From: Pestalotiopsis fici W106-1
Lineage: Eukaryota > Ascomycota > Sordariomycetes > Amphisphaeriales > Sporocadaceae
Reading direction: 5' to 3'
Assembly (NCBI RefSeq): GCF_000516985.1
Contig: NW_006917097.1
Coordinates: forward strand, 2,518,593-2,582,592
Length of the DNA stretch: 64,000 bases
Shown here: in pieces, positions 50,801 through 61,625 of the stretch
How the letters are laid out: the number at the start of each line of letters is the position of its first letter
Numbering within the stretch: the stretch's first letter is position 1
Notes under the pieces: model-generated
Told to the model about the DNA's origin: nothing
What the model saw: the letters and a program-made list of their open reading frames with translations, nothing else
Database searches by the model: none
Made by a program: the position numbers and the translations under genes

Positions 50801-52400
50801 TATCCTAAATACCGCTTCGTTATCTAAAAATATAGCTCCGGTGCCATTATAAATGGGCTTAAGCATTATAATCCTTCCCAGGGTCGCCTTATTATTGGCT
50901 ATTATTATTAATATTATAATCCTAAATATACCGCCTATTATATTCGCCGGTTTAATATACGATAACTTCGAGTATCGCGCGTTAGCTTTAGCTTAATTTT
51001 TTTTTTTAATATTTCGTTTTTTAAGCTTATTACTAAATAAAGACTTAAAAAGTCCCGATGCGAAACGGTATTAGTTTAAACGTTAACGCTTTAAAAAACT
51101 AATTCTTAACTATAAAATTAAGCTATTAAAATCGGCTTATTAGCAAAAAAGGATAAAATGGCTTTCGGACGCTAGAAAACGCTATTTCGAATTATAAATT
51201 TATACTTTAATAGCCTTTTAGGGTTTTTTATCCTTTATTAATAGCTGCGGCATATATTTTATTTGCTTAGCAGATTAAATAAGCTTAAAGGCTAACGAAG
51301 TCGCTAAGCATTTAAATTAAAACAATATTTTAATAAGTTAATTATATATTTTCGAATTTAATTTTATAATCCTATTTTTTATCCCAGGAAATGTCTTTTC
51401 CTTTATTTTATTAAAAAAACCTAAGCTAATAATATTTGCTATAAAAAATAAGCTATAATAAACTAATTAATCTTATACCTTTTTATTTAAACGCAATATT
51501 ATTTATTTCCCTTAAATATTTAGGTTTTTAAATTACTCGTATACGGCTGCGAAAACAGCTGCGTAATTTGGATAATAGCCGTGTAACGGCGTGGAATTCG
51601 ATAATTTCCTAAAATACGGTCCGTTTTAGCGTATAAATAGCTTATATTTTTGCTATAACCTATTATATATTTTACCTTTATATATCGCTTATAAGCCGGT
51701 CGCCGTTAATAAATCGTAAGCCGAATATTTCGACCGCGCGCGGTTCTTTTATATTTATAATTAGCTTATCCCGGCCGTTTGCGATAAATATAACCCTTTT
51801 TATTTAATATAGCACGTAATGCTAATAATATACGAAAAATATTTAATTTAAATATAGCTTTATTATGCGTTTAAAGGCTTCGAAAATTTATTACCGCCTC
51901 GGCGGCCACGGCTATACCTATTTTTTTTTTTAAAATATAAGCTTTTTATACGTTCCGTCGGCGTAAAATAAGCGATTAACGTACGCGTATATAATCGCGT
52001 TCCGCTTATGCGAAAAAAATAAACTATAAACCGGGCCTCGTATATAGCTTATACCTATCGTCTCATATAAAAGGATTCGCAAAAATCGTCGATTTATAAG
52101 CTTATATCGTTTATTATTATAAAAATCGCAATAATTAAAATAAGCTAGCTAAAGTTCGCTAAATTATAACGCTATAAAAGCATTATATTAATATAAAAGT
52201 GGTGCTAGGTTATAGTGCTATATAACAAAAACTGGACTAGCTAGACTCGCTAAATTTTAGGTGGGCTTACGTGGAGGGATAGGGTTTACGATTATAATAT
52301 ATGTATTTAGCGTATGCTTGGGCATATAAAAAGATAAATGGATATAGCATACGATACTATAAAGTACCTTTTTATTAATTATATGCATACTAATATAAAG

Positions 52401-53677
52401 TTATAATTTTATTTTAATATACTCCTTTCTACCTATTACTATTATTCTGTTAAAAGCCGACTTTAATATCCATTCTTTATTATAAAAATAATGCATTATT
52501 AAAAACCTTATAAGATAGCTAAAGACACCATAAGACAGAGTAAAATAGCGCGAGACCTGCCTTAAACAGCATAAGACCTGCGTAGAATAGTGTTTTTGGA
52601 GTCGATTTTTACCCAAAATAGCAGTCATCCCCATTTTTCTGTCAAAGAGCGTCGCGGCAATCTGGCCCAAGTCACCGCCGGCCGCAAAGACGCGAGAGCA
52701 AGCCGCCGCAAGCAAGACGGCCATGATCCCTGCCCGGGCCACCGTGGAAGGCTGCCGAGAGGAAAAGAAGAGGGCGTCGGATGGGTGCGGAGCAGCAAAT
52801 ACAGCGTTCAAGACAAAGGGAACAAACGCCAGGACATGAGGCGCCAGAAGCAGATACAAGAATTTAGAATGGTCAAGCTGGCGCGGGATGATGAGAGCCG
52901 AGATCAGATTGACACCGAGCACCGCGAGCCAGGCCGTTGGTAACCACGAATTTCTTGTTGCTTGCGGGTTTGGACTCGGTTGATTCTTCTTCATATCCTT
53001 CTTGTCGTGGATCGACGATACCTCGTTGGCTTCGTCATATACCAGAAACGTGACAAAGGACAAATTGGCCGCAAAGGAGATGGCGACAATCTGACCCAGT
53101 AACATGAAGAGCCAGAGGTGGGGAATTCTACTCTTCTGGCCTTTTGTGTGAAATGGTCATGTCAGCCTTGTTGTATCGAAGCAATATAACTTGCACAGGG
53201 AAGAAGGGGAAAAGGAGGTAATTTTTTGCATGGGAACCCACCTTGAGCAGCCAGCATAACGCTCCATATAGCACAAAAGCCAAAGATTTGCATTGACCAC
53301 CACGCTCGCAGAGGCGTCTCCAAGGTCGCGACCCAAGCCTGCTGAAAAAGCGTGGTATCACGAAGCCAGGCGCCGAGATGCAACTTGCCGTCTTCGCCGC
53401 CGAGGAGACCAAAAAGCGGCGACGAGGCCGACGAGGCCGCCGCCCATTCTTGGTAAGACCATTGAAAGAAGCAAAACATGTGGTACCATGTCGTTGCCAG
53501 GCTGAGAGCCGCGAGGGCGCTGAAGACGACAATGGCGTGCCGGCGCCGCCGGTCAACGGGGCGCGAGGATCCTCCCCGCGTCCAGGCAATCCGGATGCAA
53601 AAGACGGTGAGCCCAGCGCAGGCCAGGAGGTAACCCGCGAGTATGCCAATCGGGCGGGTATTAGATAGTTCTACCAT
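52401..53677 (-). CDS. Multi-pass fungal membrane protein, 3' end probably truncated by the AT-rich block
   Basis: Two exons on the minus strand: 53677-53242 and 53140-52401. The 101-bp intron at 53141-53241 has GT..AG ends, and the exons total 1176 nt, giving 391 residues. The splice joins AAQ-G to QKSRIPHLWLFMLLGQ and keeps the frame. About seven hydrophobic helices lie near residues 10-32, 46-72, 124-145, 153-180, 205-225, 235-258 and 275-300. The first 310-320 residues have normal codon use. The last 75 or so, after about 52630, are translated from AT-rich and 21-bp-repeat sequence and have no membrane-protein character. The native 3' end was probably displaced by repeat sequence. I know no specific function; homologues occur as uncharacterised fungal membrane proteins. 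Confidence 0.65.
52509..52592. repeat. 21-bp imperfect tandem repeat at the AT-block boundary
   Basis: Three to four units of the ATAAGACCTGC...AATAG type. They lie exactly where normal sequence passes into the AT-rich block and are read as the tail of the adjacent membrane-protein frame, which suggests that this tail is not native. Confidence 0.6.
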
Positions 53678-54409
53678 GGCGGTGCAACGTGAAACGAATT
53701 GCGGCGTGATAAAGACAGTATCATTAGGTGCGTGTATAGCATGAAAAACAGTATTATTTACTCCAATGCCCCCACAAGCCCTCTGAAGTTCGCGGTGCGC
53801 CGTCGACTAGCACAGCTCCGCAATGACAATGGGCCTCAGTTCCCCATAAGAAAGCGTACGCCAATCAAGTACTAATCGATTACTTACAGGCACCAACTCG
53901 ACAAGTTTGCCAAAAGATTATAGTCCATTCTTTCTCGAAAAGACCAAAGGTATCATTCTGCATACTACGTGGTTGCATCATGGGCAGCCGTTTATACTTA
54001 TTCAAACACCATGCAATGTGTTCAATCACAAGTGCTATTATTACTTGGCGGTGGAATTTTAGTGCAAGCATAATCGAATTCCCACATGATACAACCGGTC
54101 GTTGCAAGAATCGATCTGCACCAATTCATACCTCTTTCTCATAGCATTTCGATGACTGATTCCAAAATCTAGTGACACATAGACGCTATTGTATTATGAT
54201 TGACTTCTTATTCTGAAGTGAAGAAACAAAATTCATGCCCTATACAGAGCTCTAATCCTTTGTGCTCGCAGCCAATCCGTGCAAAAGAATAAAACCCAGA
54301 CCTCTTTACCTCGAGCTTACCAGTGCCTATCCAGGTCTCTGTATATCGTAACTCCAACGCCTAACAATACTTGAAACCACATCATTCATGTAAACAATCT
54401 CATGCAATT
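53678..54409. other. Intergenic region
   Basis: This contains the upstream region of the 53677 membrane-protein gene and, adjoining 54410, the 3' region of the next minus-strand gene. No supportable frame or RNA was seen. Confidence 0.6.
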
Positions 54410-56947
54410 CTAGTCTGACTCGTCTTCCGAGTCCCATATGATCTGCGGGGGTTCCTGAATGTCACCATTCACCAGGCTGTCCGGGAGCATTTGGCTCTTG
54501 GTAGGGAACTGCGACGACCGAAGAGAGTGCTCATGTGCCACCGGACTGCTTGTCGCATGAGTCTGTGCAGGGGCTGTACGCTGCGCGCCAGCCATGGGTG
54601 GCAGCGGTACAGACTTGCCTGGCGATACATGCGGGCTCGAGGACATTTGGCTTATGGTTGTAGCCTGTGACGGGCGGGTTTCTCTGCGGTTGCGTTGGCT
54701 TTGCGAAGCTGGTAGAGAACGTGCTGAAGAGGCCGTGGCAGTTTTGGGTAAGGCTGGTCTTGCAAAGACGCTGCTACCACGTCGATTACCACGGTTGTGA
54801 GCGACCTGCGGAGGCGACTGGCTGGAGGGAATCACTTCTGCCTGGTCGGAGGATTCCAGCTGCGTCGCGTGGTCAATATCGCTCCGTATCTGATGAGCAA
54901 GCTCTTGTGACTCGGTCACATTCAAGCTGCTTTGAATCACGTCCTGCTCGGCATCCTCGCCCCACAGTGCACATCGTAGATTTGAAGTAAGCTGGCCAAC
55001 AACAGCAGGCGGGACATAGGAAAATTTCTGCGGCGCCCTGGGCCATCCATTCTGTTGCATAACCTGATTGGACACTGGGTTATTGAGCTCATACATGCTG
55101 AGAACCTCAAAGGCAAACTTTGATCGCTTCATCATGCCTTGGTTGAACTCTGCATTGCCAAGACCGTCTTCGTGAATTTGACCGGCTGTCTTTGCGGGCC
55201 CAAGTGTACACATGTACCTGAGCTCGCTGATCGGTCTTGGAACGTAAATCCAAACACGATGAACTGTTTCGGGTATCTTCCAATCCCGGAACTCGTGAGT
55301 TTTTCTGCGCTTAGTCATGTTCTCAACATGCTCGCAGTATATGGATATGATGATGTCAGACCGGTCGGTTATAGGTCCTGTCGCTTTGATAGTCTCGAGG
55401 GGAACTCGCTGACTTTCCATTCCTTGCGTGTATCCTTGCGTATATCCCTGCGTGAACTCTTCTTCATGCTCGGTGCGTTCCGTTTCTCCTAGCCTGGCCC
55501 GTGGTGTTCGGCTTGGTGTTTGCTCGATTATGTCGTCTACAAAGTCTTGAGCGGACGGCGTCGTATTCCTTGGTCTTGAATTCTCACTATCCTCTTCCTG
55601 GTCGACACTACCCTCGTCCTCGGCAACGATAGGCGTACTATTCAAGGTCTCGTGATCCACTGGATGGTCAGAAGAAATGAGGAGTGCTTGTGTTTCTGCC
55701 CCAGCTGCAAAATCATCCTCGATTCCATCTGCAGTTATCACAACTTCATTTACATCCTCTCGTATTTCAAAGGTACTTTCTGACACGACGGTAGACGTTG
55801 CGTCAATAACACCATCTTCATCTGTTTCGGTCTCCTCTTCAAGTTCGTCGTCTGAGTCGGGGACCTCGGAAAGGGGTTGTCGTTGTGATGTCCTCACCTC
55901 CACCGGCTTTGGCGACTTTGGCTTAGTCCTTCCTGGGGTGACATTCTCTTTGTCTTCAGGCAACTCGAACCTGATCCTTTTGGCCGGCGTTACCGTGCCC
56001 GAAGGGAGTAGAATTCCTTTTGCCTTTGCTTTTGGTGTCGGTGTTATTGGTGAGCTGTGGCTTGTGCTGTACGAATCTTGAATTACCAGCGTTCTAGGTG
56101 TTTTCGTCACGGGCTTTTGTATAGAAACCGAGGGTGACGTCTTGTCACTTTTTTGCTTCAGTGGTGAGGGTTCTGTCTCCGGGTTGTATCTAAGGCAATC
56201 AGGAGTGTCCGGGTGCTTTAACGGCGAGGGTGCCTTCTGAGGGCTGTCTCTTAGCAAGAGAGGAGTGGCCGGAGATTGAGAAGAAGGTATTTCGGCCTTC
56301 TTTTGCCGGTTTGCGGGGGTGGTTGCGACAGGCTTAGCTGCCGATATCACCTCGACTTCATCGCTAACCTCTTCGCTCTTCCGCTTCCTGGGCGTCTCCT
56401 TGACCAGATCCAGGTTCACAGCGTCTTCATCTTCCGAGTCCGGGATCTTCCAGACGTCCTCATCCTTGCTGGTGCTCGACAAAAACTGCGTTAGGGTCTG
56501 TGTATGAAAGCTGCTGGATGCACTGGGTGGGTCTCCCATTGTCTTGCGTCTCTTGTTACTTCGCGGCTTCTCGTGTTTTTCGTCATCCTGTGCCACATTG
56601 CCCGTTGTCCGCCTTCGATTACTGCGGGCACTGGTCTTCCGCGTCGCCTTCTTCTTGACAGCAGGCTGCTTTGGCACATTTGCAGCCCCTGCGGTCTCCT
56701 CGTTCTCCTTCTCGTCATCGTCATCACTACTGATCAAGAGCTGGAGATCTTCCTGGGCGGCTGCTGACACAAACTCCATTTGTGTTAAAGTCTGATCCGG
56801 GCGCTTGGGAGCAGCGCGGCGACCATAGGTCTTTGTAACCTGGCGGCGGCGAGTTGGGAAATGTAGTTGTTTGAGCTCAGGTGCCGCGGACTTCTGCACT
56901 GCTTTCGCAGGCTGCGGCTGGGCAGCAGCTCTGGTCTGGACAGGCAT
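54410..56947 (-). CDS. Large disordered nuclear-type protein with a C-terminal ASCH/PUA-like domain
   Basis: A single uninterrupted frame of 845 residues from the ATG at 56947. An in-frame ATG at 57025 would add 26 residues; I prefer 56947 because A at -3 gives it the better start context. Residues 1-520 are charged and low-complexity, with basic clusters that look like nuclear localisation signals (KKKATRKTSARSNRRR, KRIRFELPEDKEN), many SP/TP sites typical of kinase targets, acidic runs and a TQGY triplet repeat near residue 500. Residues about 530-660 form a compact conserved domain (DIIISIYCEHVENM, KTHEFRDWKIP, VWIYVPRP, CTLGPA) that I read as ASCH/PUA-like, a fold linked to RNA binding. 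The tail is Ser/Gln-rich and ends in an acidic stretch. The exact role is unknown; chromatin- or RNA-associated function is inference. Confidence 0.8.
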   Translation of the reverse strand: MPVQTRAAAQPQPAKAVQKSAAPELKQLHFPTRRRQVTKTYGRRAAPKRPDQTLTQMEFVSAAAQEDLQLLISSDDDDEKENEETAGAANVPKQPAVKKKATRKTSARSNRRRTTGNVAQDDEKHEKPRSNKRRKTMGDPPSASSSFHTQTLTQFLSSTSKDEDVWKIPDSEDEDAVNLDLVKETPRKRKSEEVSDEVEVISAAKPVATTPANRQKKAEIPSSQSPATPLLLRDSPQKAPSPLKHPDTPDCLRYNPETEPSPLKQKSDKTSPSVSIQKPVTKTPRTLVIQDSYSTSHSSPITPTPKAKAKGILLPSGTVTPAKRIRFELPEDKENVTPGRTKPKSPKPVEVRTSQRQPLSEVPDSDDELEEETETDEDGVIDATSTVVSESTFEIREDVNEVVITADGIEDDFAAGAETQALLISSDHPVDHETLNSTPIVAEDEGSVDQEEDSENSRPRNTTPSAQDFVDDIIEQTPSRTPRARLGETERTEHEEEFTQGYTQGYTQGMESQRVPLETIKATGPITDRSDIIISIYCEHVENMTKRRKTHEFRDWKIPETVHRVWIYVPRPISELRYMCTLGPAKTAGQIHEDGLGNAEFNQGMMKRSKFAFEVLSMYELNNPVSNQVMQQNGWPRAPQKFSYVPPAVVGQLTSNLRCALWGEDAEQDVIQSSLNVTESQELAHQIRSDIDHATQLESSDQAEVIPSSQSPPQVAHNRGNRRGSSVFARPALPKTATASSARSLPASQSQRNRRETRPSQATTISQMSSSPHVSPGKSVPLPPMAGAQRTAPAQTHATSSPVAHEHSLRSSQFPTKSQMLPDSLVNGDIQEPPQIIWDSEDESD

Positions 56948-57767
56948 CTTGTCCCTATGCTCTTCCCAAGGGCGCGATGCCAACTTCTCTTGTTTTCTGT
57001 TTACCTCAATGTCCCAGCCAAGCATACAAAGTCTTGTGTACCAGAATAATTAGTATTTGATTCTCGGACTGGTCGCTGGACCCTCACATTTGTCATGACC
57101 TTGCATCGGACTGGATTGAAAGTGATGCAGGGATGCGATGCGGGTCAGCTCCAGACGCGTCTTGGTGTTTCAAGCTAGCAGCACGCGTCAAGTGCATAAA
57201 GTCCATTAGAGCAGCTTCAATAGATGAATGATTTTGATCATAAAATTAGTGGGCCTCAGTCACGTCCATGGTCGGCACGGGGGTTCTAGAATCCACACAC
57301 TCAATTAAGCGCTAACATACATGTAGTAGTATATCGTAACTAGGGTCGAGTATTAGGAATACCTTCGTATTCACATTGCAAGCTCTCAAGCCCCTCTGCG
57401 TCCCCTTGAAAAACAATGCGTATCCTCCCCATGAATACGTTTTCAGTTTCTCATTTCTCGGAGCTCAAAACGCATCCTTCTAAGTTATCATGTTCATTTT
57501 TAGTACAATGCGATTTAGCACAAACAGGTCCCTATGAAAACCATTGCGTGCCTCTCTGCGTATCGTTTCAAAGGGTATGTCCTCCGATACAAAGCCCTCA
57601 CTCCCAAACTGGCAAAACTTTTTGTAGTCCACGAATCGCCAGTCTAAACGATCGAGGTCGCTTTTGTTGTTGCGAGAACCAAAACATTACTTGCAAAAGG
57701 CAAACGGGTATGATGTGAGAAGATGTAACCATTAGGCGCTCCGCCGACTGAGAATCTGCAGTGGCCT
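56948..57767. other. Intergenic region
   Basis: Promoter region of the ASCH-domain gene on the left and 3' region of the DUF2433 gene on the right. A 100-codon plus-strand frame at 57416-57718 has no domain features and is not called. Confidence 0.6.
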
Positions 57768-60144
57768 CTAAGAGTCTGCAGGAGCAGCAGATCCGGGAGC
57801 AGGGGAAGCACCCTCACCACCCTTTACACCTCCGCGGCCACCTCTTCCACGACCACCGCGATCTCCTCTTCCGCCTCTAGACCCTCCACGACCTCCGCGG
57901 CGGCCAGACTCGGGTCCGCTTTCGCCGCCGCTAGCAGTGCCGCGGTCCGTGGCGCTGCGATAGCCACTCTGACCGCTCGAGGTGCCCCTTGTGCTGCCCC
58001 AAGTGCCTGCACCGCCTCGGGCAAAAGGCTTGTTGCTCTCTCTAGGTTGAAACAGCTTGACCAAGGGCTTTGATCTATCCTCGCCTTGGCGGGACTTGTA
58101 CTCCTCTGGCAAGCTAGCCAAAGCTGCATCCCGGTCCTCCGTGCTGCTGAAATGAACAACCTTGTTGTTGCTGTTAGTACCCCACTTGTCCACCTTCGTA
58201 ATCTTAGACTTGTGCTCCTCGGGGAAGAGATCACGAGTCTGCTCATCAGACTGCACGTTCATAATGAAAAGACCAATGATGTCAGTGGCAGCGCCTCGGG
58301 GAGCCGGCGAGGGTGCTGTGTCAGGTCCACTGGTAGCGCCATTGGCGCCAGGCCTGTCGTTCTCCTTGGCAGCTGAAGAGCCGGGAGCGGGAGATGATGA
58401 AATTGGCTTCGGGGTTGCAGGCTTGGGCTGGAGAGGCGTGGCAGCAGCAGGCTTGCCCTGGGTTGCCGAAGGGTTACGCTGAGGACCTGTAGGAGCAGCA
58501 GGAACGGCAGACGTAGGGGCTGCGGGGAGACCGCTGGCAGTTGGGGCAGGCGAGGGCGTGCTAGTATTCGGCATAGCGGACTGCTGCTTGGCGCCACGGT
58601 GCGAAAAGTTGAAACCCTGGGCTCTCATCTCGGTACCAATACGACCATCCTGAATCTCCAGAACCAGCCATCCGAAGGCGGCATCAGCCAGGTTAAAGTT
58701 CCACATGTTCTTGAAGGCACTCTCATCAACTTGTCCCAGAGCTGCAGAGCCGCCAACAGGGCCGCCAAAAGGGTTACCGCCGGCGGCTGTTGTAGGCATC
58801 TTCTCAACAAGTCCAAGTGCATTCTTGAGTAGATTCTGCTGAGCTTCGTTCTGTTGGATAGCAGGCTCAACCTCGTTCTTCACAGTCTCCCAAACGTCGT
58901 TGAAAGATGCCTTCGAGGCAGCCAGCTTACCACGGTAATGATCGAGGGTGGGGTTCACGCTGAACTCGTTGTAGGAGCTGCCGTATCGGAAGTGGAGACC
59001 GGCTGAAATAGAGAAATCGGCCTTGAGGCTAACGGATAGCTGGTTCAAAATACCCTCTCGGGCAGGCGAGGCGTGTGTGATGAAGACACGAGTTTCGGTC
59101 GGATCGTAAACGCGGTTTGCCGTATCGACGAGCTCGCCCATCTGTAATAGGGTAGTCCACATAGTGCCCTGGCCACCAGCAATCGTAGTGCGGCCCTCGC
59201 CATTGTCGAACAGCTTGTGCATGACTACAGCACCACCCAAGCCAAGAAGTCGCAGCTTCACGCCACCAATCTCTAGGAGCATGGAGCGAGCCTCGTCAAT
59301 AATGTGTAGATTGGGGACCTTGTACTCGCCCGATCGGAACTTTTCGAGGACGCGGACATCCTCGCAAGCACCCCAGACAGTGTAAACGGGAACATCTAGC
59401 TTGAGCTGGCCGCTGATGAGCATAGACAGCTCAGAAAGAGGCAGCTGCTCGGGCGCATAGCGAGACTTGACGCCGCCAGGGCCCGAGGCAATCGACTTCT
59501 TGACATGTTCCGGAATGAGAGGAGAGTATTGTGCGACGTGCTTAAGAGTCCTGTTGATCCTTGGTTAGTTCCTCTTTCCAGGTGGCAAGTGTCTTCAGAA
59601 ACTCCAGGCTTACTTCTCCGCAATCCGCTCTAACGAGGTGTCATCGTAGAAACCGAAATCACCAGTGTGGATGATGTGGTCGGCGCGTGCTTGCTTTGCG
59701 AGTTCGTTGAGGGAACGGAGATTACCTAATGGTATTAGTACAACCAAAACCCACCAATATAAGGTATGTTTGCCTCTTACCTCGAACGTCAGCTATGCAA
59801 AGAACTCGAATAGGGCCAGTCTGGAGGACGCGGCCTTGGTTCGGCAGCAGAGGAGTAGCGCCGGGGGCTGGCTGAATGTTGGTAGCACCGTTGGGCATAT
59901 AGCCTTGGCTGTTGTAGGGCTGGCGCGGTTGCTGGATGTAGGGGTCAGTCAAGGGGTCTGCAAGTTGGAGTCTAGCATCGCTGCTTCCATGGTGGTATCG
60001 CTGCTGGCTGTCTGGGCGCATGCGATTCGAAGGGAAGTCAGGCGGAAGACTGATGTTTCTGTGACCATAGGAACCAGGCGCAGGGCCCATCATGGGAGGA
60101 GGCATGTGCGGGCCCATTGGGCCAGTATCAAAGGGAGAGCCCAT
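57768..60144 (-). CDS. DUF2433 metallophosphoesterase-like protein with C-terminal RGG tail
   Basis: Three exons on the minus strand: 60144-59781, 59725-59614 and 59550-57768. They total 2259 nt, giving 752 residues. The introns of 55 and 63 bp have GT..AG ends. Residues 1-110 are Pro/Gly/Gln-rich and disordered. The phosphoesterase-like core starts at RVLCIADVRGN (about 112) and continues with HIIHTGDFGFYDD (about 140) and ITHASPARE (about 300). Canonical calcineurin-like enzymes have D-x-H-G in the first motif; here it is D-V-R-G, so one metal-binding His is Arg and activity may be altered or lost. Residues about 360-500 are Pro/Ala-rich, and a short conserved block begins at FIMNVQSDEQTRDLF (about 588). 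The last 60-70 residues are RGG repeats typical of RNA-binding proteins. Fungal members of this family are uncharacterised. The RGG tail suggests RNA association, as inference. Confidence 0.87.
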
Positions 60145-61625
60145 GATAATGGAGGTGTCTGACAATTGTGCAATTGGCGTAACGTTGACAACTGTGTCAA
60201 GGATGAATGGGAGGGTTGGATGGGGAAATGGGCAGTTGCCAGCAAGCTTTGCTGACGATGGCGGATGAGTGGTTTGAATTTCGCGTCTGTTGCCTGGCGA
60301 GGTGAAGCTTTCCACAAAGAAACAGACGCCTGGCTCAGGTGTCTAATATAGGATCGAGTCCAAGGGAGAGAGGTGGTGACATACAGCCATGGATCAAGTA
60401 TGCGCTGCGAAATGAAAGGTGAAGGGAACAATCGAACGAGCGAGTCTTTCGATTCGACTTGGTCTGTTTGTTGTGCTTGGAGGGCGATTGTCGTCGATCG
60501 AATCAAACTCGTTCGCAAAATTTCGGAGAACCGCAGGCGCGCGTGGACTTCTTCGACGTGGATATCGTTGTGATTGTCTTGAGCACCGGTCGATAACGTC
60601 CGAGGTTCGACAATGTTGGAAGGAGGTAGATTGGGGGGGAGTACTGATGAACTCTTGGGTATCAATTATATGGGAGAAAGAAGGGTTGGATTAAAGATGA
60701 AGTCGAGCGGCACGAAAAAATACAGTGCTGGACTTTTTTTTTTTTCTCTACCCTGTAGATGCGGTTATGGACCGAGTTGCAGGAGGAGTGATGGAAGCTG
60801 GAGGCGTCTGAAGCTTGTTGGTGCTTGAACCGCTAAGGCTGGGAAGGCAGGCAGCCTGATGAGAGCTGCAAAGCCGCCAGGTGGCGATTGGACAAACGAG
60901 AGCAAATCTTCAAGTCCTGCAGCCGACAACACTTGGTTGGCTCCAAACTCGACCAGCTCAAGTCCAGGGGGTAAAAGACCCCAGTTTGGGCAAGCACCTC
61001 CAGTCTAGTCCCTAGGCCTCAACTGCCAGGCCTCCTGCCTGTTTTCAATATTCTAATTGCACTAACCATTGATATCCGAATTATGCCGGCACAATGCTCT
61101 GCATAAAAGTCGCGACAATTGTAAACCGACCGTGGTGACCAGTCGATTGCCTAATTTTTATACATCAATGCTCATCTATTTCTCTAAATAACTTGACAAT
61201 GTTTCTAGTGGAAAATGAAATACGTCTTGTGTACAAACTTGACCAGCAGATCCCCAGAATCTGCAGGTTCTTGAGCTATATCTTATAGGCACGTGCCTGT
61301 CGAGCAGCATGGGCATACACAACAATGGCAGGTTCCAATTCTCTGGCAGAATGACTGAAATTATTGCAGAAAAATGACCTCTTGAGGACATTCCACAATA
61401 TGCTTTCTTTTCTTATCGATGCAATCCGGTCATCAATTTGTCTAGAGTGGGGCCGGTTTTTGCCAATGGCTTTCCCTCGTATCATCTATATATGCAACCC
61501 ATCACTCCCCTATTGTACAATGCTCGGTCATGTTTCCTGTCTATAATTACATGCCAATACGAATACAGATTCCATCCACAGAGTACAGATATTTTACAAT
61601 TACAGAACTTCGGGCGTGGGATGTC
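60145..61625. other. Upstream region of the DUF2433 gene and 3' region of COQ5
   Basis: About 1.5 kb without a supportable gene. Minus-strand frames at 59722-60315 and 60090-60665 extend upstream of the chosen DUF2433 start but read as leader sequence without protein character. A T-run with flanking pyrimidines lies at about 60727-60745 on the plus strand. Confidence 0.55.

Larger units (their letters stand above)
7080..52400. repeat. About 45-kb AT-rich block with RIP-like mutation (nested repeat relics)
   Basis: The sequence changes sharply to runs of A and T with TpA everywhere. In most of the block CpA and TpG are almost absent, while remaining C and G sit mainly inside GCG, CGC, CCGG and AGCT words. 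This is what repeat-induced point mutation leaves: C-to-T change in duplicated DNA, with CpA preferred. Where coding traces can be followed, every stop is TAA or TAG at sites expected from CAA, CAG or TGG. No intact gene is present. Recognisable contents are listed separately; stretches not listed (for example 10.4-15.1, 16.0-20.1, 22.5-24.5, 32.9-34.2, 44.6-46.4 and 47.9-52.2 kb) show only mutated repeat sequence that I could not identify. Confidence 0.85.

Noticed and set aside
7080..52400. Mitochondrial DNA insertion as an explanation for the AT-rich block
   Set aside because: No mitochondrial rRNA, tRNA or respiratory gene is visible, and the copia LTR pairs and CpG-sparing pattern fit RIP of nuclear repeats.
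59722..60665. Longer upstream frames that could extend the DUF2433 protein
   Set aside because: The 57 extra codons before 60144 and the 191-codon frame at 60090-60665 lack conserved sequence, whereas the protein from 60144 begins with a typical Pro/Gly-rich N-terminus and splices cleanly.
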